The translations under genes and the position numbers were made by a program. A DNA stretch of 7,505 bases, from the NCBI GenBank assembly GCA_958415525.1, contig CATYZE010000049.1, positions 1 to 7,505 of the forward strand, given 5' to 3'. This stretch comes from an uncultured Collinsella sp. Its GTDB lineage: Bacteria; Actinomycetota; Coriobacteriia; Coriobacteriales; Coriobacteriaceae. The notes below the pieces were generated by a model. That model saw only the letters and a list, made by a program, of their open reading frames with translations. It was not told the origin of the DNA and searched no databases. This document shows, one piece after another, positions 1 through 4,679 of this stretch. Numbering within the stretch: the first letter of the stretch is position 1; every line of letters starts with the position of its first letter.

Positions 1-1
1 T

Positions 2-106
2 AAGTGGCCTTCTTTGCGTGCGGAACTCGCGATCAATCAAATATATTGCGGGCGGGCACGCGGCCCTTTTGGGTCCAACGCGCTACATACCGGACTGGTT
101 GTCTGA
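2..106 (+). other. Open reading fragment at window edge, possible 3' end of a gene
   Basis: Reading from base 2, a plus-strand frame stays open for 34 codons and stops with TGA at 104-106. Its last residues read GPFGSNALHTGLVV. It has no start inside the window, so it could be the tail of a gene lying to the left, converging on the surface-protein gene. I do not recognise it, and 34 codons is short enough to be chance in this base composition. A small GGGC/GCCC hairpin (54-57 with 63-66) followed by TTTT lies within it, which argues mildly against a real gene end here. The rest of 1-146 shows nothing convincing. Confidence 0.15.
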
Positions 107-146
107 ATATAAGAAAGAGACGGCCCCTTGGACTAAATACTTAGTT

Positions 147-1865
147 TTACTTTACGCTGCGCTTTTTGTTTCTGCCGTAAACGGTTGTAACGATTGCTGT
201 ACCGCCGCTGACAAACAACAGGGCGATCCACAAAGCAAAGCTGTTTGCATCGCCAGCCTGCGGAAGCTTATCGGTTGTTCCCGGTTTGGTGCCGGCAGGT
301 TTTTTCTCTTTGGTGCTGGCGGGTTTTTTCTCAAGAGCAGCAATCGCATCTTCGATCGCCTTTGCCATTGCATCAACTTCGCTCTGTTCAGTGATGTTCT
401 TGTCACGGACAACAGCCTTGACAGCAGCTTCCACACCGGAGAAATCCTTGTAGTCATTCTTGTTTAGCGCATTTGCTTTGGCAATGGCTGCATCAACCTT
501 TGTGTAATCAGCATCCTTGTATTGCAGGGCAGCAATGGCATCTTCAATAGCCTTTGCCATTGCATCAACCTCTGTTTGCTGTGCTTTGCTTTTTGCTCGG
601 TCAACAGAGTTAATGGAATCTTCTACCGCAGAATAATTTGTATAAAGGCTGCTATCAAGAGCCGTTGCCCTTGCGATGGCTGCATCGACAGCTGTGTAAT
701 CAGCGGGGATGTTATTGTCATCCCACACAAAAGTTGGATGACCGATTCCGGATACCCACTCTACATCGCTTCCTGCATTTGCCTGAAGTCCTACGAGAAC
801 ATCGTCAGAGTTAAAGTCGTTGGTAGCGGTTCCGGCTGAGTTGCCGCTTTCTTCATTAGAAACATTTGAACCATATCTGTCATCAGCAGGCCAGAAACAA
901 TTCTTTGCATCGGTATTTATGACATACCCCAACCAGCAAGTGTTTCCCCGGTTGTCGTTGCCGATTCCCTTCGTAGCGACAAGGCAGTTGACTATGCTCA
1001 CACCTTGGCCAAAGCCAGTAATACCGCCAACAGGAGCCTGAATGGAGTTTACAACGATTTCTCCACCAAACCAACAGTCGCTTATTGTCACCTGACCAGT
1101 ATATGAGGCTCCGACAATGCCACCCAGCGAATCCCAGCAATCCATAGGCTCTAACCCGCCTTCTTGTTCTGCATAGTACTCGCCGTCATAGTTACCCGTA
1201 ATTGCAGCGGTAGAATAACACTGGCTGATACTGTTGTTCCCATTTAAAAATCCTGCAAGACCGCCTATGTATTTTTCTATATAAGAACCGCCGGTAATGG
1301 AACCGGTAGTATAACAGTTTTTAATGGTGGAATTGGTCATCCAGTCCACCAAAATGCCTTTTCCGTAGGTGGAGGTATCATTCATCGGTATCACGATATC
1401 AGCATTTTCAATGCCGAGATTTTGCACAGTTGCATTGTAGATAGCACCGAACAAACCATTTCTATACAAGTTATTCTTATTGTCTTTGTTTTCAGATTTT
1501 AGGCCCTCATGAGAATACAGGTTATAAACTACATGGCTTTGTCCGTCAAAAATCCCCTGAAATGATCCCCAAGCCGTATTGGCTCCGTCACCGATAGAGA
1601 TCCATTCATGGCCCGACAAATCCAAGTCATTATCAAGATAAACAGTTTTGTCCTTAAAATTTGCTGTTTTATCATTGACGAGCTTTGCCATGCCTGCCAA
1701 CTGCTCGGCTGTTTGCAGATGAAATTCCGTTTCATTCTCATCATACCAGCTTGTATCGGCTGTCCCATCCCAAGAGTCTGTGGTTTCTGCCGCAAACGCT
1801 GTCATCGGGGCAAGCACCACCACAAGACACAACGCAAGCAGAACGCTTAGAAGTTTCTTCTTCAT
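147..1865 (-). CDS. Secreted surface protein with GLUG-like and FIVAR-like repeats and an LPQAG wall-anchor signal
   Basis: A 572-residue exported protein, probably fixed to the cell wall by a sortase. Residues 1-26 form a signal peptide: KKK, a long hydrophobic stretch, and a likely cut near AFA-A. Residues about 136-298 carry repeated units of the type GGLAGF, GGIVGA and GGITGF followed by an N/D-C-(Y/W/L) pattern, resembling GLUG motifs. Residues about 388-514 are two helical 64-residue repeats ending in the identical stretch AIEDAIAAL, resembling FIVAR repeats of Gram-positive surface proteins. A Lys/Pro/Thr-rich spacer then leads to LPQAG (534-538), a hydrophobic segment (about 543-561) and the basic tail RNKKRSVK. 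The chosen start is the ATG at 1865. The Shine-Dalgarno GGAGG (1877-1873) lies 7 bases before it but only 2 bases before an alternative ATG at 1871. The role is probably adhesion or binding to a host or dietary polymer; no catalytic domain is visible. Codons are more A/T-rich than in neighbouring genes, suggesting acquisition by transfer. No clear terminator follows. Confidence 0.88.
   Translation of the reverse strand: MKKKLLSVLLALCLVVVLAPMTAFAAETTDSWDGTADTSWYDENETEFHLQTAEQLAGMAKLVNDKTANFKDKTVYLDNDLDLSGHEWISIGDGANTAWGSFQGIFDGQSHVVYNLYSHEGLKSENKDNKNNLYRNGLFGAIYNATVQNLGIENADIVIPMNDTSTYGKGILVDWMTNSTIKNCYTTGSITGGSYIEKYIGGLAGFLNGNNSISQCYSTAAITGNYDGEYYAEQEGGLEPMDCWDSLGGIVGASYTGQVTISDCWFGGEIVVNSIQAPVGGITGFGQGVSIVNCLVATKGIGNDNRGNTCWLGYVINTDAKNCFWPADDRYGSNVSNEESGNSAGTATNDFNSDDVLVGLQANAGSDVEWVSGIGHPTFVWDDNNIPADYTAVDAAIARATALDSSLYTNYSAVEDSINSVDRAKSKAQQTEVDAMAKAIEDAIAALQYKDADYTKVDAAIAKANALNKNDYKDFSGVEAAVKAVVRDKNITEQSEVDAMAKAIEDAIAALEKKPASTKEKKPAGTKPGTTDKLPQAGDANSFALWIALLFVSGGTAIVTTVYGRNKKRSVK
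321..512 (-). repeat. Intragenic 192-bp repeat, copy 2 (FIVAR-like)
   Basis: This is the second of two tandem units inside the surface-protein gene, encoding roughly residues 452-515. It shares with copy 1 the ADYT-VDAAIA opening and the EVDAMAKAIEDAIAAL ending. On the plus strand, GCCTTTGCCATTGCATCAAC at 358-377 recurs exactly at 550-569, a shift of 192 bases. The central part has diverged in sequence but not in length. Confidence 0.8.
513..704 (-). repeat. Intragenic 192-bp repeat, copy 1 (FIVAR-like)
   Basis: This is the first tandem unit, directly abutting copy 2 and encoding roughly residues 388-451. The ends of the unit are well conserved and the middle (SSLYTNYSAVEDSINSV compared with KNDYKDFSGVEAAVKAV) is divergent. 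This fits an old duplication of a helical stalk module under selection for fold rather than sequence. Confidence 0.8.
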
Positions 1866-1871
1866 TTCCAT

Positions 1872-1878
1872 TCCTCCA
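1872..1878 (-). promoter_or_regulatory. Ribosome binding site deciding the surface-protein start
   Basis: The minus strand reads TTGGAGGA here. The GGAGG core ends 7 bases before the ATG at 1865, giving MKKKLL, a typical signal-peptide beginning. The upstream ATG at 1871 would be only 2 bases away, too close to be used efficiently. Confidence 0.75.
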
Positions 1879-1931
1879 AAATGCTTCTAGCCGCTATTTA
1901 CTTCCTCCGACAGCGGACACACCACGAGAAG

Positions 1932-1980
1932 AAAAAAAGTTTAGCCGGAACCGGAAAAGATTGATTTGCCGGTCGTGGCT
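1932..1980 (-). terminator. Possible terminator after the small gene
   Basis: On the minus strand, an imperfect hairpin is followed 4-5 bases later by a run of seven T (1938-1932). AGCC (1980-1977) pairs with GGCT (1946-1943), and CCGG (1972-1969) pairs with CCGG (1954-1951), with an unpaired 4-by-4 internal loop between them. The hairpin overlaps the TAG stop of the 62-codon gene. The stem is weak, so this could be an attenuator between the small gene and the surface-protein gene or no terminator at all. Confidence 0.35.
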
Positions 1981-2167
1981 AGGACTTCAATATCAAACCA
2001 CCATCCTTCCGGAAAACGCAAAAAGCCGAAGCCAAGGCATACTGTGCCCTGTCTCCGGCAACCGGTTCGTTATAAATTGTATGAAATAAGACTTGAAGCG
2101 CTGAAAAGGCGGCGCTATGCTCCTGCCGAGCCGAGCCGAGAAAAGTCGCTGCATTTCCATTCGCCAT
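1979..2167 (-). CDS. Unrecognised 62-residue protein
   Basis: A short minus-strand reading frame that begins MANGNAATFLGSARQEHS and ends GGLILKS. The start is supported by the sequence AAGGAGGG (2182-2175), an essentially perfect Shine-Dalgarno, 7 bases before the ATG at 2167. A TTG two codons earlier is less likely because it sits too close to that site. The product has no signal peptide and no clear membrane segment. Residues about 7-32 could form an amphipathic helix (ATFLGSARQEHSAAFSALQVLF). It has a single cysteine, and I see no known motif. It lies 113 bases upstream of the surface-protein gene on the same strand, so it could be a leader gene of that transcript or a remnant of a larger gene in a mobile region. 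A TACAAT -10-like hexamer (2192-2187) lies just upstream without a good -35. I do not assign a function. Confidence 0.5.
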   Translation of the reverse strand: MANGNAATFLGSARQEHSAAFSALQVLFHTIYNEPVAGDRAQYALASAFCVFRKDGGLILKS

Positions 2168-2174
2168 AGTCAAG

Positions 2175-2182
2175 CCCTCCTT
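2175..2182 (-). promoter_or_regulatory. Strong ribosome binding site of the 62-codon gene
   Basis: The minus strand reads AAGGAGGG, complementary to the 16S 3' end over at least seven bases, with 7 bases to the ATG at 2167. It is the best Shine-Dalgarno in the window and is the main reason for calling the small gene real. Confidence 0.6.
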
Positions 2183-2195
2183 CCCTATTGTAATT

Positions 2196-2237
2196 CTCCA
2201 CTTATGATTTTACCTGCCAATTCAATCATAAGTGGGG
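2196..2237. repeat. Inverted repeat with 12-bp perfect arms
   Basis: CCACTTATGATT (2198-2209) is the exact reverse complement of AATCATAAGTGG (2224-2235), with a 14-base centre. Two further outer pairs (one a G-T pair) extend it to 2196-2237. Neither side is followed by a T-run, so it is not a standard terminator. It sits just upstream of the small minus-strand gene and next to the murB terminator. A perfect TATAAT on the minus strand (2244-2239) lies immediately before it. It may be a 5'-leader hairpin, a dyad operator, or the end of an inserted segment. Confidence 0.6.
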
Positions 2238-2240
2238 GAT

Positions 2241-2290
2241 TATAAAAGCCGAAAGGGAGAGGACTTCCTTACGAAGCCTCTCCCTTTCGG
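2241..2290 (-). terminator. Rho-independent terminator of murB
   Basis: CCGAAAGGGAGAGG (2249-2262) and CCTCTCCCTTTCGG (2277-2290) form a perfect 14-bp stem. After one bulged A, CTTC/GAAG (2264-2267 with 2273-2276) adds four pairs closing a 5-base loop. On the minus strand the stem is followed by CTTTTATAA, a T-rich tail. It begins 10 bases after the murB stop codon. Confidence 0.85.
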
Positions 2291-2300
2291 GGCCTTCTAT

Positions 2301-3263
2301 TTAGAGGAATTCGCCTACTCGGTGGACTTCGGGTTGTAGGTCTACTCCGAATTGGTCCTTGACGGTTGCTTGGATGTGACGGATGAGTTCGTCGACGTCG
2401 GCGGCGGTGGCGTGGTCGGCGTTGACGATGAAGCCGCAGTGTTTTTCGCTCACCTGGGCGCCGCCGACGGCGTGGCCGCGCAGGCCGGCGTCCATGATGA
2501 GCTTGCCGGCAAAGTGGCCCTCGGGGCGCTTGAAAGTGGAGCCGGCGCTCGGCATGTCGAGCGGCTGCTTGTCCTCGCGGCGTTGGCGGTAGTCGTCCAT
2601 GTCGGCCTTGATCATCGCGGCGTTGCCCGGGGCGAGATTGAAAGTGGCCGAAAGCACGATGAAACCGTCGTCAGCAATGCGGCTCTTGCGATAGCCCAGG
2701 TTGAGCTCATCGACATCGAACTCAATGATATTGCCACTGCCGCGGGTACCGTCGTCGAGCATGCGGGCGGGCTTGTAGACGCGCACGGACTCCAGCACAT
2801 CGGCCATGCAGGCACCGTAGGCACCGGCGTTCATGTAGCAGGCGCCGCCGACCGATCCGGGGATGCCCGAGATGGGCTCCATGCCGGTAAGACCGGCCTC
2901 GGCTGCCGCTGCCGCTACGTCCGAGAGCAGCGCGCCGGCTGCTGCCGTAACATGTGTGCCGTCGACGGTGATGTTAGAGAGGCCCTCGCCCAGCGCTACG
3001 ACGACGCCGCGGATACCCTTGTCACCGACGAGCAGGTCGGAGCCGTTGCCCACGATGGTGAGCGGCAGGTCGCAGCGGTAGCAGGTGTCAAGCGTGGCGA
3101 CGAGTCCCTGCTCGGTATCGGGCGTGACAAAGACATCGGCCGGGCCGCCGATCTTAAACGTGGTGTGCTCGCGCATGGGCTCGCTCATGAGCACGTTGTC
3201 CTCGCCGGCAACACCGGCGAGCGCGCAGAGCAGGTCCTCGTTAAAAAAGTCATTCTCGTGCAT
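2301..3263 (-). CDS. murB: UDP-N-acetylenolpyruvoylglucosamine reductase (MurB)
   Basis: Cytoplasmic flavoprotein that uses NADPH to reduce UDP-GlcNAc-enolpyruvate to UDP-N-acetylmuramate, the second committed step of peptidoglycan precursor synthesis. At 320 residues it has the length of the shorter (type II) MurB enzymes. The N-terminal FAD-binding part shows HTTFKIGGPADV (about 33-44), GNGSDLLV (72-79) and GIPGSVGGACYMNAGAYG (133-150). The C-terminal MurB domain has GYRKSR (190-195), with the conserved arginine. AGSTFKRP carries the expected proton-donating serine (242), and QPEVHRVG near the end carries the catalytic glutamate (312). The ATG at 3263 is preferred over a TTG at 3308 because AAGGCGG lies 8 bases ahead of it. 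It is divergent from the lacI-type gene. A TATATT -10-like hexamer (3312-3307, minus) could drive it, but its -35 is poor. It is followed by a strong terminator, so it is probably transcribed alone. Confidence 0.96.
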   Translation of the reverse strand: MHENDFFNEDLLCALAGVAGEDNVLMSEPMREHTTFKIGGPADVFVTPDTEQGLVATLDTCYRCDLPLTIVGNGSDLLVGDKGIRGVVVALGEGLSNITVDGTHVTAAAGALLSDVAAAAAEAGLTGMEPISGIPGSVGGACYMNAGAYGACMADVLESVRVYKPARMLDDGTRGSGNIIEFDVDELNLGYRKSRIADDGFIVLSATFNLAPGNAAMIKADMDDYRQRREDKQPLDMPSAGSTFKRPEGHFAGKLIMDAGLRGHAVGGAQVSEKHCGFIVNADHATAADVDELIRHIQATVKDQFGVDLQPEVHRVGEFL

Positions 3264-3367
3264 ACGAATATCCGCCTTATGGTGGTCGTTTTCATCAATC
3301 GAATGCAATATACCCCACCCGGGCGGATTTGGTGCGCTGGCGGCGATAAAACAGCCGTCTACCGGAT

Positions 3368-3384
3368 TGGTAAAGTGTTTATCA
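3368..3384. promoter_or_regulatory. Candidate autoregulatory operator before the LacI-type gene
   Basis: TGGTAAA (3368-3374) and TTTATCA (3378-3384) match the arms of the phosphoketolase operators at 13 of 14 positions. They are separated by 3 bases (GTG) rather than 4 (ACGT). The site ends in the -35 zone of the TATACT box at 3406. A lone half-site GATAAAAC also occurs at 3345-3352. The altered spacing makes this only a possible weak site for the adjacent regulator. Confidence 0.35.
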
Positions 3385-3411
3385 TCGAGGTAGAGGGACG
3401 GTCGCTATACT
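3383..3411 (+). promoter_or_regulatory. Putative promoter of the LacI-type gene
   Basis: TATACT (3406-3411) matches the -10 consensus at five of six positions and lies 35 bases before the start codon. The -35 position at 17-bp spacing (CATCGA, 3383-3388) is a poor match. The same TATACT hexamer occurs in front of the phosphoketolase gene. Confidence 0.4.
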
Positions 3412-3434
3412 TTCAAGAGATTGCGCGAATACTC

Positions 3435-3442
3435 GGAAGGAG
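3435..3442 (+). promoter_or_regulatory. Ribosome binding site fixing the LacI-type start
   Basis: GGAAGGAG precedes the ATG at 3447 by four bases. This spacing is short but workable. It settles the start, because the reading frame is open more than 1 kb further upstream through the antisense of murB. The helix-turn-helix begins five residues into the protein, as is usual for the family. Confidence 0.7.
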
Positions 3443-3446
3443 CGAG

Positions 3447-4475
3447 ATGGGCAACAAAGTTACTCTCAAGCAGATTGCCCAGGAGGTGGGGCTTTCCCCC
3501 TCGTCGGTCTCGCTTGTTCTCAACAATCGGCCTTGTCGCATCTCGGAAGAAAACCGCAAGCGCATCAAAGAGGTCGCGGCGCGCAACCACTATGTTCCTA
3601 ACCAGATTGCGCGCAGCCTGGTCATGCGTGAGTCGCGCACGCTGGGCCTTATCGTTCCCAACATCGAGAGCCGCTTTTTTGCCTCGCTCGCCGGCAGTCT
3701 GGAAAAGCGCTGCCGCGAGGACGGCTACGCGCTCTTTATTACCAGTTCGGGTGGAAGCGCCGAGGACGATCTGGAGCTCCTGCGCCAGCTGGTGACGCGC
3801 GGCGTCGATGGCGTCTTTTTGGTGGTAGGCGACGAGTTCTCTGACGACCGCGCCCTGCGCGAAGAGGTCAGCCATCTGCCTATCCCGGCCGTAATGGTCG
3901 ACCGTGCCATTGAGGGGCTCGAGTGCGACAAGGTGATGTTCGACCACGAGATGGGTGGCTACATGGCTACCCGCTACTTGATCGAGCAAGGCCACCGTCG
4001 CATTGCCTGCTTGGTTAACGCGCGCCGTTCCAATACGGGTCGTAAGCGTCTTGCCGGCTATGAGCGCGCCCTGCGCGAAGTGGGCCTGCCCATCGACGCG
4101 CGTCTGGAGTTTGAGAGCGAGTATTACATTCCGAGTGCCTACGAGGCCTCGGAGGCGGTGCTCGCAACTGACGCCACCGCCGTGTTCGCAAGCTCGGATA
4201 ACATTGCCCTCGGTTTGCTCAAGCGCCTGCATGAGATGGGGAAGAGCATTCCGGGCGATATCTCGGTTGTAAGCTATGACAACTCGGCAGCCGACGTTCT
4301 CTTTGAGCCGGCGCTGACCGCGATTGAGCAGGACCCCGGCGTGCTTGCCGAACACGCTTTTGGCTGCATGTCCAAGCGCCTTGCCGGTAAGGGTGGCAGG
4401 CGTGCCGAAGAGGTCGTTTTGGAGCCTGCGCTCATCGTAAAGGACAGCGTGCTCGAGCTTACTAAACACAACTAA
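3447..4475 (+). CDS. LacI-family transcriptional regulator, probable regulator of the phosphoketolase gene
   Basis: A 342-residue DNA-binding regulator of normal LacI/GalR length. Residues 5-29 form the helix-turn-helix (TLKQIAQEVGLSPSSVSLVLNN). Residues 51-60 are the hinge helix (PNQIARSLVM), with the minor-groove leucine at 58. Residues from about 65 onward are the periplasmic-binding-protein-like effector domain. Typical effector-domain marks are LGLIVPNI (66-73), GRKRLAGYERAL (198-209), FASSDNIALGLL (247-258) and VSYDN (275-279). These indicate a sugar or sugar-phosphate ligand, but the ligand cannot be read from the sequence. The recognition-helix residues that correspond to Tyr17, Gln18 and Arg22 of E. 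coli LacI are Pro18, Ser19 and Leu23, a less common set. The start is the ATG at 3447 after GGAAGGAG (3435-3442). The frame stays open far upstream, antisense to murB, but without homology. The gene lies 204 bases before the phosphoketolase gene, whose promoter holds two matching operators. Confidence 0.93.
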   Translation: MGNKVTLKQIAQEVGLSPSSVSLVLNNRPCRISEENRKRIKEVAARNHYVPNQIARSLVMRESRTLGLIVPNIESRFFASLAGSLEKRCREDGYALFITSSGGSAEDDLELLRQLVTRGVDGVFLVVGDEFSDDRALREEVSHLPIPAVMVDRAIEGLECDKVMFDHEMGGYMATRYLIEQGHRRIACLVNARRSNTGRKRLAGYERALREVGLPIDARLEFESEYYIPSAYEASEAVLATDATAVFASSDNIALGLLKRLHEMGKSIPGDISVVSYDNSAADVLFEPALTAIEQDPGVLAEHAFGCMSKRLAGKGGRRAEEVVLEPALIVKDSVLELTKHN

Positions 4476-4574
4476 ACACGTTTATCAATTCATGCAGATT
4501 GAATATGGAGTACCTGTGACAGATAATGCCGCAGGTGAATGTCGCGTTTTGCCGATCGATGGGATCGATAAAGA

Positions 4575-4592
4575 TGATAAAACGTTTTTTCA
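4575..4592. promoter_or_regulatory. LacI-type operator O1 upstream of the phosphoketolase gene
   Basis: TGATAAAACGTTTTTTCA is an 18-bp palindrome about a central CG, with only one of nine base pairs mismatched. A central CG step is where the hinge-helix leucine of LacI-family proteins inserts. Its centre is 21 bp, two helical turns, from that of O2. Confidence 0.75.
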
Positions 4593-4621
4593 CCATGATA
4601 AAACGTTTTAGCAAATATACT
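4593..4621 (+). promoter_or_regulatory. Putative phosphoketolase promoter
   Basis: TATACT (4616-4621) is a five-of-six -10 match, leaving a leader of about 50 bases. At 17-bp spacing the -35 (CCATGA, 4593-4598) is poor. An alternative upstream promoter would use TTGCCG (4549-4554) with GATGAT (4573-4578) at 18-bp spacing; the operators would then cover its -10 and start point. Either arrangement fits repression. The rest of the 4476-4679 spacer shows a repeated ATCGAT (4555-4560 and 4564-4569) but no convincing terminator for the upstream gene. Confidence 0.4.
4596..4613. promoter_or_regulatory. LacI-type operator O2 upstream of the phosphoketolase gene
   Basis: TGATAAAACGTTTTAGCA shares its first 14 bases with O1 and is also one mismatch from the perfect palindrome TGATAAAACGTTTTATCA. 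It lies directly before a TATACT -10-like box, so bound protein would block RNA polymerase there. The adjacent LacI-family gene is the natural candidate binder. Confidence 0.75.
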
Positions 4622-4679
4622 AGTCCCAACGAAAGGTTGCCGTATCGGAAGGCGACCGCGCAGCGAAGGGACATAAACA

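Noticed and set aside
132..145. ACTAA/TTAGT hairpin just after the surface-gene stop as its terminator
   Set aside because: The stem is five A/T-rich pairs and no T-run follows on the minus strand.
1685..2169. Plus-strand frames of 134 and 67 codons over the start of the surface gene and the small gene
   Set aside because: They have no ribosome binding site, no motifs, and lie opposite better-supported minus-strand genes.
2352..3446. The 365-codon upstream extension of the LacI reading frame, antisense to murB
   Set aside because: It lacks family similarity, overlaps murB, and the true start has a Shine-Dalgarno and the helix-turn-helix directly after it.
3405..4469. A 354-codon minus-strand frame opposite the LacI-type gene
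   Set aside because: It is an antisense shadow of a well-supported gene, without a ribosome binding site or domain.
4512..4536. ACCTG/CAGGT inverted repeat as a terminator for the LacI-type gene
   Set aside because: It has only five pairs, a 15-base loop and no T-run directly after it.
4553..4569. Two ATCGAT palindromes nine bases apart in the xfp leader as a regulatory pair
   Set aside because: Six-base palindromes are frequent by chance, and nothing links them to a known regulator; the adjacent 18-bp dyads explain the region better.
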